Counted from the stretch's first letter, positions 34,841 to 43,657 are shown. The stretch is 64,000 nucleotides of DNA from Arcticibacterium luteifluviistationis (GCF_003258705.1 NZ_CP029480.1:744001-808000); one strand, 5' to 3'. Notes: a model not told the origin generated them from the sequence alone. Program-made: numbers and translations.

Positions 34841-35734
34841 CCCACCATATTTATTTTTCAAATCCTTTATCAGGTTACTGAAAACATATTCGTGTTCTTG
34901 TTCAATTCCAATTTCCTCCAATGGTTTCCAATAAAATCTCGGATACAGCTCAGAAGTATAAGTCGTTATTCTTGTCATTTTCGTTTGTCCGTTATCTAAC
35001 TCGTCAAAAAGATAAATTGCTTCTTTAAAACCGAGCCATTTTCTACCAGTTAGTTGATAGTCGATTACGTCCATTTTTAAAATTTTGCCTTTTTCAAGCT
35101 CGGTTATCTTTTCAACAATTTGTCCGCCTTGAAAGTAGCATGTCCTTATTCCGCCTACTTTTTCTTCTTCAAGCACACACTTCTGTGGGATTGGTAAGTC
35201 AAGTTTCATCAAGAAAGGTTTTTCAGCATCCAGTGTGTCAACTGACTTTATTGTCTCATAAACTTGAATGGGAGAGTATGGAAGAATTATCTCTGATTTA
35301 ACTTCAATTACAAATTGCTCATTCTTTGTCAGTTCAGTTTCTATGAAGGCAAAAGTCAGGAAGAGGCAGAGTGGTAAAATAGAGCTTTTAATCAAGTTGT
35401 CTTGCTTATCTGTCTTTCGGTACATCTTAATCAGATCCTTTACAAATGCTCCAAGAGCAATTGCAATCATTATCAAAGGCATTGCCATTAACACACACAC
35501 CATTCCTTCAAGTCCTCCAGCTAAAAGTAAAATGAAGAAAATGGCAAGGGAAATAATCAGTCCCCACAAGCTGATTGCCTTAATTGTAGATTTCCCTAAA
35601 ATGTATCCGAGTGCAAATGGCAAGAACACAAAGAATGACAATCCATACCCAATTAGTTCGTAGTGAAGCAATGCGAAACCTAAAGACAAAAATGTCAGAC
35701 TTATTATTATTGATATAACGAATTCTCTTTTCAT
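34838..35734 (-). CDS. Membrane protein with C-terminal SRPBCC-like domain
   Basis: About four membrane helices in residues 5-115 (MKREFVISIIISLTFLSLGF start), a fifth near 130, then a SRPBCC/START-like domain (LPYSPIQVYETIKSVDTLDA, CYFQGGQIVEKITELEKGKI, MTRITTYTSELYPRFYW). I chose ATG 35734, not 35782, because the extra residues are hydrophilic and overlap the palindrome at 35752-35789. Typical of single-gene cassette cargo. Function unknown. Confidence 0.7.
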   Translation of the reverse strand: MKREFVISIIISLTFLSLGFALLHYELIGYGLSFFVFLPFALGYILGKSTIKAISLWGLIISLAIFFILLLAGGLEGMVCVLMAMPLIMIAIALGAFVKDLIKMYRKTDKQDNLIKSSILPLCLFLTFAFIETELTKNEQFVIEVKSEIILPYSPIQVYETIKSVDTLDAEKPFLMKLDLPIPQKCVLEEEKVGGIRTCYFQGGQIVEKITELEKGKILKMDVIDYQLTGRKWLGFKEAIYLFDELDNGQTKMTRITTYTSELYPRFYWKPLEEIGIEQEHEYVFSNLIKDLKNKYGG

Positions 35735-35751
35735 ATGATGGGTAACGGTCT

Positions 35752-35789
35752 GTGTATTGTGCGTATCCCGCAGGATATGCACAATACAC
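35752..35789 (-). repeat. Long hairpin upstream of 34838-35734, attC-like
   Basis: GTGTATTGTGCGTATCC (35752-35768) and GGATATGCACAATACAC (35773-35789) pair at 16 of 17 positions around a 4-nt loop. The element lies between two minus-strand genes. Outside it is CGTTACC on the minus strand, near but not matching GTTRRRY. Confidence 0.7.
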
Positions 35790-35806
35790 TTTTTTGCCAG
35801 TAGTCA

Positions 35807-36727
35807 TTAATTATCCGTTCCAAATTGAAGTTGTCGCTGGTATTCTTTTTCATCAAAATAGCGGTTTGATTCTTGGATTAATCCATCATCATTTAAGGTC
35901 CAATCCTCAAATCCACTAATTTTAACTTTCTTACCAGTTCCATTTGGGACGTCATTTGTTCCAGTCAGTGTCCAATAGAATCGTGTTTTCTCCGATTTAG
36001 TAATTAGACTATCCATTGAAACAACCATATCCGGAAAGACTTCCATAAATCCTTTTGCAACATTTGTTATTGTTGCTGTACCTTCTGCTCGTTCCCCTTC
36101 ATTTATCTGTAGAACTCCATCTTCAGCGAAAAAATAGGAAACAAAATTAGGTCTTTGGCTACACCATACTTGTGCATAACTCTTGGCAAAAGCGGCTATA
36201 TCAAATTTTTGAAGTTCTTCTGGTAAGGCTGTATTAGTGAATGAGATATTAATGAATTTCCATTCACCATCTTCCTTCATTAAAGTGAAATTGTCTATGT
36301 TATTTGTCCGAGGGACACCATATTTATGTAGTGTAGCATCAGCCCAAACAAAAGCAATTTGGCCCTTATTTATAAGGATTTTGTATTCCTTCACGGGTTC
36401 GTAAAAGGGCTTGCGTTCTTGGCCTCGTTTTTTTTGTGTTTCAAAGTATTCGTCAATTGGGATAACGGAATTTTTCGAAACTCCATCGCGTATTATTGCA
36501 CTTGCCAAGTTTGCTTTGTCTGAAACTATGGAATCCAAGGTCTTAAAGTCAGAATTACCCACTGCAAACAAGAGCTTTTCTACAAGGGCTATTAATTCTA
36601 GCTCCTCTGGATTCCAGGTGTGACCTTCTACCACCTTTTCGGTCTTATTTGATTTGGATTGACAACTAAAAAATAAGCTAGAAACCACTACAAGAGTTAA
36701 TATTACAATACTCCATGTCTTTTTCAT
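35807..36727 (-). CDS. Lipoprotein with two NTF2/SnoaL-like domains
   Basis: Lipobox LFFSC, then domain 1 (about 40-155: LIALVEKLLFAVGNSDFKTL, FTLMKEDGEWKFINIS) and domain 2 (about 175-300: SYAQVWCSQRPNFVSYFFAE, WTLTGTNDVPNGTGK, NDDGLIQESNRYF). Both have the cone-shaped NTF2 pattern of an N-terminal helix and closing strands. It likely binds a small ligand in the periplasm. The gene is a lone minus-strand unit with palindromes at both ends. Confidence 0.75.
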   Translation of the reverse strand: MKKTWSIVILTLVVVSSLFFSCQSKSNKTEKVVEGHTWNPEELELIALVEKLLFAVGNSDFKTLDSIVSDKANLASAIIRDGVSKNSVIPIDEYFETQKKRGQERKPFYEPVKEYKILINKGQIAFVWADATLHKYGVPRTNNIDNFTLMKEDGEWKFINISFTNTALPEELQKFDIAAFAKSYAQVWCSQRPNFVSYFFAEDGVLQINEGERAEGTATITNVAKGFMEVFPDMVVSMDSLITKSEKTRFYWTLTGTNDVPNGTGKKVKISGFEDWTLNDDGLIQESNRYFDEKEYQRQLQFGTDN

Positions 36728-36747
36728 AATCAGTTTCTTTTAAGTTC

Positions 36748-36872
36748 TGCCAACGGTTTAGTGCATGATTTCGTAAGGGATTGTGAGCTTCAAACCTGTC
36801 AATTTACCGCACAAAATTGATGCGGATAAGAACGCTTGAAAATCCATGAAACCCTTATGAGTTATACACATT
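36748..36872 (-). repeat. Large imperfect palindrome next to the group II intron
   Basis: Starts TGCCAACG (36748-36755) and ends TTATACACATTGT. Outer arms such as CGTAAGGG and CCCTTATG pair with a wobble, and inner arms CCGCA and TGCGG also pair. Elements of this form separate accessory genes in many Bacteroidota genomes and resemble integron attC sites. The intron begins directly at its right end. Confidence 0.6.
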
Positions 36873-36874
36873 GT

Positions 36875-38720
36875 GTGTGCCTTGAATGACGAATTTAGTT
36901 CTTTAAAAGAACAATCCAAAGGGTGAAAGTCCCGTAGGCAAGGGAGTCGTTACCCTAAGCTAAGTAGGTGGCAAGGGTGGGTCAGGTGACTGGCCATCTG
37001 AAGTAAGCCAAACCACGTTGTCTGTACTGACGAACAGGAACTACATACTGAGGCTATTAGGTCGGATGAGGTAACACATGCTGCCGAAGTCCAAAGCTCT
37101 GAAAAGAGACAGTACCGAAATAGTAGATGTAGCAGCGATAGACAAAAGGATATTCGCCTTACCAAGGGAGCTCTCGAACCATACGCGTATGGATTGAGAA
37201 GTCAGCAGAGGTCATATTAGGTAAAAGAAATGAGCGAGGATTGCTAAGACCATACCCTCGAGGACTCACAAATTACTGAAGGACTAAACATTGAGTCGTG
37301 TCTGGATTTAGCTAAGAATCAAGCATAGCTTAGCTTTAGAAAAGACAGAAAGTAAACTATGATAGAGCAAATTTTACAAGCTAAAAACCTCACTAAGGCT
37401 CGCCGAAAGGTTGAGTTGAACGGAGGTTCGGCAGGCGTCGACGGGATGCAAACAACCGAACTGAAATCGTACATCGAACAGCACGGAGAATGCATACTGA
37501 CCTCGATTGTCAATTGCAAGTATTTACCAAGCCCTATCTTGGCGGTAGAAATACCAAAAGCGAGTGGTGGAACCCGAATACTGGGTATACCCACCGTAAC
37601 CGACCGATGGTTACAACAAGCTGTAAGTCAGCAACTGGCTATGAAGTTTGAGCTCGACTTTGAGGACGAAAGCTACGGTTTTCGCCCAAAGAGGAATTTG
37701 CACCAAGCAGTTTTACAAGCCCAAAAGTTCATCAATGATGGCTTTCAGGATATTGTAGATATTGATTTGAGTAAGTTTTTCGACGAAGTAGAGCATTACA
37801 AACTTCTGCAACTCATCTACAACAAGGTAAAATGCCCCATCACTCTGCGTTTAATACGCAAGTGGCTTCGTGCACCAATCATGAAAAATGGTAAACTTCA
37901 CAAACGCCGCAAAGGAGTACCACAAGGCAGTCCATTGAGTCCATTATTGTCAAACATTATGCTTGACCAACTGGATAAAGAACTCAAAAGTAAAGGCTTA
38001 AAGTTTATCCGCTACGCCGATGATTTTAGCATCTATTGCAAGTCAAAAGCAGAAGCCAAACGGATAGGTAACTATGTTTATCTCTTTCTAAGAGACAAGC
38101 TAGAACTACCCATCAACAAGGCAAAAAGCGGCATACGCAGACCTTCTAATTTTGAGCTTTTGGGTCATGGCTTTGTGCCTACTTACAAAAAAGGTGAGAA
38201 AGGCAAATACCAACTTGTAGTAAAAGAAAGTAGCTGGCAATCGTTAAAACGCAAGCTAAAGGCAGCCACCAAAAAGACCAAACCATACAGTTTTGACCTG
38301 CGACTAGCCAAAATCAAAGAAGTTTATAGAGGATGGGTGAACAACTACCGCTTAGCTAGTATTCACGGCAAACTCAAAGCTCTTGACGAATGGTTAAGGA
38401 ATAGGTTGAGATACTGTATTTGGACTGACTGGAAAAAGCCGGAACGCAAGCGAAAGAACCTGATTAGGCTTGGCGTAAACCATATTCAAGCGTACCGATG
38501 GAGCAGAACTAGAATGGGAGGATGGGCAACTGCTCAAAGCCCTATTTTAAAGACTACCATCACGCTTGAGAAGTTAAGGTTACGAGGTTACGAAAGTATG
38601 TTGGATTATTATCAACGCTTACAACCAGAGATTCAATGAACCGCCGTATACGAGACCCGTACGTACGGTGGTGTGAGAGGTGTACCGTAGGCTTCATGGC
38701 CTACGGCCATCTACTCGATT
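36875..38720 (+). mobile_element. Group II intron with reverse transcriptase
   Basis: A GTGTG start (36875-36879, or 36873-36877) opens the ribozyme, followed by the conserved GGGTGAAAGTCCCGTAGGC of domain I. The 37359-38639 gene fills domain IV. Its stop is followed at once by a domain V-like hairpin (ACCGCCGTA paired with TACGGTGGT) and a domain VI stem (CCGTAGGC and GCCTACGG). The end CTACTCGATT (38711-38720) is a usual 3' terminus. It looks intact. About 480 nt of ribozyme precede the gene. Exact ends are uncertain by a few bases. Confidence 0.88.
37359..38639 (+). CDS. ltrA: Group II intron reverse transcriptase/maturase
   Basis: 426 residues. RT motifs: GTRILGIPTVTDRWLQQA, SYGFRPKRNLHQAV, DIDLSKFFDEVEH, QGSPLSPLLSNI (189-200) and YADD at 219-222, the catalytic Asp pair. 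A maturase X domain follows (GWVNNYRLASI and RNRLRYCIWTDWKKPERKRK). It ends EKLRLRGYESMLDYY without an HNH endonuclease domain, so mobility would rely on other priming. The maturase helps the intron RNA splice. Confidence 0.95.
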   Translation: MIEQILQAKNLTKARRKVELNGGSAGVDGMQTTELKSYIEQHGECILTSIVNCKYLPSPILAVEIPKASGGTRILGIPTVTDRWLQQAVSQQLAMKFELDFEDESYGFRPKRNLHQAVLQAQKFINDGFQDIVDIDLSKFFDEVEHYKLLQLIYNKVKCPITLRLIRKWLRAPIMKNGKLHKRRKGVPQGSPLSPLLSNIMLDQLDKELKSKGLKFIRYADDFSIYCKSKAEAKRIGNYVYLFLRDKLELPINKAKSGIRRPSNFELLGHGFVPTYKKGEKGKYQLVVKESSWQSLKRKLKAATKKTKPYSFDLRLAKIKEVYRGWVNNYRLASIHGKLKALDEWLRNRLRYCIWTDWKKPERKRKNLIRLGVNHIQAYRWSRTRMGGWATAQSPILKTTITLEKLRLRGYESMLDYYQRLQPEIQ

Positions 38721-38793
38721 GAACTTAACCCAAGGTAGCTAAAGCCAAAACTCAGACTATCCTAATTTAAGCTCATAATCAAAATATATTGTT

Positions 38794-39170
38794 ATGAGTA
38801 AAAATAAGGAAAATTATGGATGGTAAAATACCAAGAGTAATAGTGCTAAAACTTTAACAGAACTAGCCAAACGAGAGGTTCCCGGCTTTGGAGGAACACA
38901 TCAAGAAGTTTGAGCATCAGATAACTATTAAAAGCTATGTGTAGACTTACGATATTTTAAGACAGTTTAAAATGGCTCAAAAAAGTACTCAGCTGGGAGA
39001 GGTCTGTTTTTGCTTTACATTTAAAACGCAGGAATAGTCGGAAACTTAGGCGAAATCAAGAGAGCAAAATTGAAATTATGGTTACAGAACCTCCTTTATA
39101 AAACACAAATAACAAACGAGTTCCATTGAATCCGTCCCGATAGTTATCGGGAGCAAATATCTGGGTGCTT
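38794..39170 (+). pseudogene. Possible decayed tyrosine recombinase fragment
   Basis: Between the intron and the acetyltransferase gene no frame is open for long, but fragments in shifting frames look familiar. PALEEHIKKFEHQITIKSYV (38882 onward) resembles the N-terminal SAM-like domain of XerC/IntI recombinases, which have a conserved TIKxY, and KRAKLKLWLQNLLYKTQITN (39060 onward) resembles the next helix. MSKNKENYGW at 38794 ends in a stop. The reading is weak and based on a few residues. Confidence 0.25.
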
Positions 39171-39172
39171 GA

Positions 39173-39255
39173 GCTCAACAGAGGCTCAAATAAACCAGAG
39201 CCTGTCCTGAGCTTATTCGAAGGGCCTTAATTGCTGCATTCGAGCCTAATTGTTA
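39173..39255 (-). repeat. 72-bp repeat copy 2, attC-like
   Basis: Body 39184-39255 matches 34769-34840 at 68 of 72 positions. It ends 11 nt from the acetyltransferase stop codon at 39267. On the minus strand GTTGAGC (39173-39179) fits GTTRRRY, here 4 nt further out than in copy 1. Confidence 0.65.
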
Positions 39256-39266
39256 GCATTTCGTTT

Positions 39267-40013
39267 TTATTCAATCAGTTTATCTAAATGTCTTTCAACT
39301 TTCATTTCTAAACTCACTAACTCTCCTTTGTAAAAAACACTATTGATAATCCACGGAATTGGCATTTTCTGACCATCCTCTTGTGATTTAATGTGGTTTA
39401 TTTCTAACGGAATATTTTTCTTTTTTGCGTAATCTCTCAATAATTCATTCGTGTAAAATTCCGTAAATGGACAAGTATTCGAATAGTATGCTGTAATTCC
39501 ATTCTTATTCGAGCAATTTCCAGATTTGGCACTTTCCATAAATTTTGGAAATTCAGCTTTAGGATTTGTTTTTAATCCCCAAAGTTTAAAATAAGGTTTT
39601 GCTTCATCAATTATTTCGAATCCTTGATGTTTTAGAAATTTGGGGTCAGTCATAAAAGGTCTTTTCTTATCACTTGAGATAGCAATAATTCCATCCATTC
39701 CTTTAGAGTCGGCTAAACATTGTTCCAACAACTTTTTCCCGTTACCTTTTCCCTTGAATTGTCCAGAAACCCAAAAACAATTTATGACCATAAAATTCTT
39801 TCCGATTAAAGGAAGCCAAGAATTTTCTATTGGTACATATTCGATAAATACTTTTCCTCGAACGTCTACTTTTTGAAAATTGTAGCCATTTTTAAATTCT
39901 TTTTTTAACCACTCTTTTTTCTTTTCGTATCCATCTCGACATTTTTTATCACTTATCGCACAGCAAATATGTTCGTCTTGAATGTTTTTGTCTGTAAGTT
40001 TTAAAATTTCCAT
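39267..40013 (-). CDS. GNAT acetyltransferase with C-terminal YoaP-like domain
   Basis: Residues 1-150 are a GNAT fold (FMVINCFWVSGQFKGKGNGK for acetyl-CoA binding, then KFLKHQGFEIIDEA). The rest is a YoaP-like thioredoxin-fold extension: AYYSNTCPFTEFYTNELL with one Cys, then WIINSVFYKGELVSLEM. YoaP-type proteins are predicted to acetylate small molecules. This is common cargo of resistance-type cassettes. It stands alone with the attC-like repeat behind it and TGCCAACG (40048-40055) in front. Confidence 0.85.
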   Translation of the reverse strand: MEILKLTDKNIQDEHICCAISDKKCRDGYEKKKEWLKKEFKNGYNFQKVDVRGKVFIEYVPIENSWLPLIGKNFMVINCFWVSGQFKGKGNGKKLLEQCLADSKGMDGIIAISSDKKRPFMTDPKFLKHQGFEIIDEAKPYFKLWGLKTNPKAEFPKFMESAKSGNCSNKNGITAYYSNTCPFTEFYTNELLRDYAKKKNIPLEINHIKSQEDGQKMPIPWIINSVFYKGELVSLEMKVERHLDKLIE

Positions 40014-40467
40014 TTTCCTTTTAAGTTCGAGTGTTTTTTTTGATGAATGCCAACGATTGTATATCCGAACAAAAGGTGCAGATACTATTCTTAAATCTAT
40101 ACTAATCTAATAGGTTTTTAATAGATGTCAAATCTTTTGTGGCTACGTAGTATTTACTTCTAGGGAGTGCCAGCTTGTTCTTCAGACCGATATTAGAAAC
40201 CTCATTCAAAACATAAACAGACTTAGTCTCAGACCTAAACTTATTTCAATTAAACTGCAACCTGAAAAATGAAGATTAATAAACTTAAGGATTTGCAAGT
40301 AAATATAGAGTTCCTCCCCTATTTTCATATTCAAGGCCTGTCTCACCAGAATAGACAGGCCCACATCTTGATTTCAAGACAACAAAAAATACATTAGCTT
40401 AGATTCTATCAAACTGAAACTAACACTACGTTCCTTATATTGGTTAATATTAACCTATCAGATTACC
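40014..40467. other. Gene-free stretch upstream of the sialidase
   Basis: Contains TGCCAACG at 40048-40055, the same core as at 36748, and a hairpin with perfect 9-bp arms GGCCTGTCT (40335-40343) and AGACAGGCC (40353-40361). CTTTTAAGTTC before the acetyltransferase also occurs before the 35807-36727 gene. I see no coding region. Confidence 0.55.
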
Positions 40468-41574
40468 ATGAAAACTTACCTTTTACTACTCTTTTCAGCC
40501 ATCTCATTAATAGCTTATCCTCAAAATGAAGAAGCAAAACCTGGTTTTAAGAATCTGTTTTATTCCAATATGCAGCAGGGAGTGTCTTGCTATAGAATCC
40601 CAGCATTAGTTACTGCCCCAAATGGAGACTTACTGGCAGCCATAGACCAAAGAGTGCCATCATGTGGTGACTTAAAATGGAGTAAAGACATCAATATAAT
40701 TTTACGCCGTAGTGCTGATAATGGCGACTCTTGGTCCGAAATTGAAATGATAGTAGACTATCCCTTAGGGAAATCAGCTTCAGACCCATCTATGATAGTT
40801 GACAAAACCACTGGAGCCATTTTCTTATTCTTTAACTATATGGATTTGGACAAAGAAAAAGACGTTTACTATTTGAGAGTAATTAAGAGTATTGATAATG
40901 GAAAAACGTGGAGTTCGCCCCGTGACATCACTTCACAAATCACTAAGCCTGAATGGCATAACGATTTTAAGTTTATTACTTCAGGACGTGGAATTCAGAC
41001 CAGTAGTGGCAAATTAATCCATACCATGGTCAATTTAGAAAAGGGTCTTTACCTTTTTGGAAGTGATGACCGTGGTGAAAATTGGTACTTTATTGATACC
41101 CCAATTAAACCAGCCGACGAATCAAAAATTGTAGAACTAAGTGATGGCACTTGGATGATAAATAGTCGCGTGCCAGACAAAGGGTTTAGGTATGTGCATA
41201 CATCCACTAATCAGGGTAAAACGTGGCTTTCTAAACCAGATACCTCTCTTATAGACCCCGCCTGCAATGCCAGTTTCATTAGATATACGTCCATTAAAAA
41301 TGGTGATGATAAAAACAGACTCCTGTTTGCTAACGCAAACAGGAAAGACGACCGTAAAAACATGACCATTAAAATAAGCTATGATGAAGGTAAAACCTGG
41401 ACTTCAGGAAAAACTATTTATACGGAGAGTGCTGCCTATTCTTCCATGACTGTTCTTTCAAACGGAGACATTGGTTTGTTTTTTGAAAAAGACGATTATC
41501 AGAATAATGTATTTACCCGTCTTAGTTTGGAATGGCTAACCGATGGGAAAGACAAATACATTGCCACTCCATAA
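40468..41574 (+). CDS. Exo-alpha-sialidase (BNR repeats, GH33-like)
   Basis: Signal peptide ending IAYPQ. YRIPALVTAPNGDLLAAID holds the RIP motif whose Arg binds the sialic acid carboxylate. Five Asp-box blocks follow: SADNGDSWS, SIDNGKTWS, SDDRGENW, STNQGKTW and SYDEGKTW. The length of 368 residues gives one six-bladed propeller. It would release terminal sialic acids outside the cell. Other sialate catabolism genes are not nearby. Confidence 0.9.
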   Translation: MKTYLLLLFSAISLIAYPQNEEAKPGFKNLFYSNMQQGVSCYRIPALVTAPNGDLLAAIDQRVPSCGDLKWSKDINIILRRSADNGDSWSEIEMIVDYPLGKSASDPSMIVDKTTGAIFLFFNYMDLDKEKDVYYLRVIKSIDNGKTWSSPRDITSQITKPEWHNDFKFITSGRGIQTSSGKLIHTMVNLEKGLYLFGSDDRGENWYFIDTPIKPADESKIVELSDGTWMINSRVPDKGFRYVHTSTNQGKTWLSKPDTSLIDPACNASFIRYTSIKNGDDKNRLLFANANRKDDRKNMTIKISYDEGKTWTSGKTIYTESAAYSSMTVLSNGDIGLFFEKDDYQNNVFTRLSLEWLTDGKDKYIATP

Positions 41575-41820
41575 ACCTTAGGTATCACCTGCATCAAACA
41601 TAAGTTTTAGAACCATAACATAAACTGGTTTACGAAAAGGAGAGAACAATATGTCAATCCTATCTAAGGAAATCACACCATGAAAAAAATGACTTGGATT
41701 CCAAGAACCCGTTTAACAAATTAGCAAAGGACTAGGAAGACAATTAGGGCGGCAAGTCTTCTCACTATTTGTAAACTAAAACTAAACACCTGCGTAGCTT
41801 AAGTATAAGAGAATCATAAA

Positions 41821-42567
41821 ATGATACGAAATATGAAAAAGCCAGATTTTAGTCACTTAAGTGTAGTTTATGTCAATTGTACTCTAAAAAAGTCTCCAGG
41901 AAAAAGTCATACAGCATCTTTGATGGACATTTCTAAGTCCATTATGATGAAGGAAAAAGTGAAGATTGATGAGATACGTTTAATAGACCATGACGTGGCC
42001 AGTGGCGTATATCCTGACATGACGGAGCATGGCTGGGATAAAGACGAGTGGCCCAGCCTATTTAAGAGAATTATAAATGCTGATATACTCATTGTAGGAA
42101 CGCCAATTTGGCTTGGTGAGAAATCTTCTGAAGCTCAAAAACTCATTGAAAGGCTTTACGGCATGAGTGGCCAAACCAATGACAAAGGCCAATACACTTT
42201 TTATGGCAAAGCAGGTGGCTGCATAATTACAGGAAATGAAGACGGCGTAAAGCACTGTGCTATGGGCATTTTATATTCACTGCAGCATGTAGGATACTCC
42301 ATTTCTCCACAAGCAGACGCTGGCTGGATAGGCGAAGTGGGCCCAGGAGCTAGTTATGGTGATAAAGAATGGAACGGTAAAAAGTTAGACAATCCAGTTG
42401 GTTTTGATAGTGATTTCACCAACAGAAACACAACATTTATGACCTACAATTTGCTCCACTTGGCAGCTATGCTAAAGGCTAATAATGGTTACCCAAATTA
42501 TGGAAACTCACGAAAAGATTGGGAAAAAGGAGAACGTTGGGAATTTGAAAACCCTGAATACAGGTAA
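41821..42567 (+). CDS. Flavodoxin-fold NAD(P)H-dependent reductase
   Basis: NADPH-dependent FMN reductase-like fold: opening strand LSVVYVNCTLKKSPGKSHTA and FMN-phosphate loop, then ADILIVGTPIWLGEKSSEAQ and AGGCIITGNEDGVKH. Length 248. ATG 41833 is an equally possible start. Cytoplasmic. The electron acceptor is unknown. No clear operon partner. Confidence 0.82.
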   Translation: MIRNMKKPDFSHLSVVYVNCTLKKSPGKSHTASLMDISKSIMMKEKVKIDEIRLIDHDVASGVYPDMTEHGWDKDEWPSLFKRIINADILIVGTPIWLGEKSSEAQKLIERLYGMSGQTNDKGQYTFYGKAGGCIITGNEDGVKHCAMGILYSLQHVGYSISPQADAGWIGEVGPGASYGDKEWNGKKLDNPVGFDSDFTNRNTTFMTYNLLHLAAMLKANNGYPNYGNSRKDWEKGERWEFENPEYR

Positions 42568-43078
42568 TAGTAAAATTGGCTAAGACATTAATTAAATTAT
42601 ATATGATTGTTCAACATCAAAAGCATCTTTTGATTGCCATTATAATGCCATCTACAAATGAATTTTGGAAATCACATAGAGTATAATCTACTGCATAATA
42701 GTGGACCTTATTAAATGGTAACAATTAGATTTATAAATGTGGTAGGCTTAGTAAGATACACAATGCTTTAAGAGTCTAATCATTGGAGTAAAATCGATAA
42801 TACTGCCGGTGAAGGAGAATACCGGAACGGATCCACTAGCTAATGTGCTACCATTAAAGCCATTCCCTATTGAAAAAGAGCTGCTAGATATTTTCACAAA
42901 ATCTGGAATAAACGCAATCTCAAGAAATAGGCTTTGGTCTCAACAAATAAACCATGGTAAATGATTCTTAGCCCTTACCTAACTCTAATTATTCCTAAAA
43001 TTTAGCGTCTTTTGTAGAACAGAATTCCCTAATTAAATCATATACTAAAGAACTGGAACAGCGTCTTGAAAACATAAA
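42568..43078. other. Gene-free stretch with a possible gene remnant
   Basis: Contains a start-less open frame at 42764-42964 and nothing else I can identify. No hairpin with a U-run is seen. Confidence 0.5.
42764..42964 (+). pseudogene. Start-less open frame, possible gene remnant
   Basis: A frame without a normal start reads KSIILPVKENTGTDPLANVL, then FPIEKELLDIFTKSGINAIS and ends at TGA 42962. The amino-acid mix is protein-like (helical EKELLDIFTKSG). It may be the end of a decayed gene. I do not recognise the family. Confidence 0.3.
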
Positions 43079-43657
43079 ATGTCAGAAGAAACAGTAAGTC
43101 ACGAAAGCAAACAGTTTGAGAATATAAACTACAGCGGAAAAACCTTAAGAAACAGAGAGTTTTATAAATGTAAGTTTGTACAGTGTAACTTCACCAAAAG
43201 CGACTTGAGAGGAAATAGTTTTGAAAACTGTACTTTTCAGGACTGCAATTTTTCTATGACAGAACTGGAAGGTGCAGGATTTAGAGGAATAAGTTTTGTT
43301 GGCTGTAAAATTCTAGGAATTGATTTCTCATTGTGTAATAAACTTATGTTTTCCTTTAGGTTTGAAAACTGCATAATGGATTATTGTACATTTTATGCAT
43401 CCCGGTTAAAAAACACAAATTTCATAAACTGTTCCCTTAAAGAAGCCGATTTTTCGGAGGCAGATTTATCTGCAGCAGTATTTATAAATACAGACTTAAC
43501 AGAAGCTAAATTTTCAAATACCACACTTGAAAAGGCAGACTTTAGAACTGCAAAAAACTTTGTAATAGACCCTGAATTTAACAAACTCAAAAGAGCAAAA
43601 TTCTCTTCACTACAGCTCGAAGGTTTACTACATAAATATCAACTGGATATTCAGTAA
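43079..43657 (+). CDS. Pentapeptide-repeat protein (Qnr-like length)
   Basis: 192 residues of A(D/N)LxX-type repeats that wind into a right-handed quadrilateral beta helix: FYKCKFVQCNFTKSDLRGNS, FENCTFQDCNFS, KEADFSEADLSAAVFINTDL. A short C-terminal helix follows (SSLQLEGLLHKYQLDIQ). Length and the break in repeats near residue 105 resemble Qnr-type proteins that mimic DNA and shield gyrase. Fluoroquinolone protection is not shown. Confidence 0.85.
   Translation: MSEETVSHESKQFENINYSGKTLRNREFYKCKFVQCNFTKSDLRGNSFENCTFQDCNFSMTELEGAGFRGISFVGCKILGIDFSLCNKLMFSFRFENCIMDYCTFYASRLKNTNFINCSLKEADFSEADLSAAVFINTDLTEAKFSNTTLEKADFRTAKNFVIDPEFNKLKRAKFSSLQLEGLLHKYQLDIQ

Larger units (their letters stand above)
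38721..39266. other. Stretch without an intact gene after the intron
   Basis: Holds the possible recombinase fragments, a short palindrome TCCCGATAGTTATCGGGA (39134-39151) and the second 72-bp repeat. No intact gene is visible. Confidence 0.6.

Noticed and set aside
36950-37165. 71-codon minus-strand frame in the intron
   Set aside because: Falls in the ribozyme part of the group II intron, which explains the sequence.
37359-38639. Interpreting the reverse transcriptase as a retron or DGR enzyme
   Set aside because: It has a maturase domain and is embedded in ribozyme domains with a domain V-like hairpin, so it is a group II intron protein.
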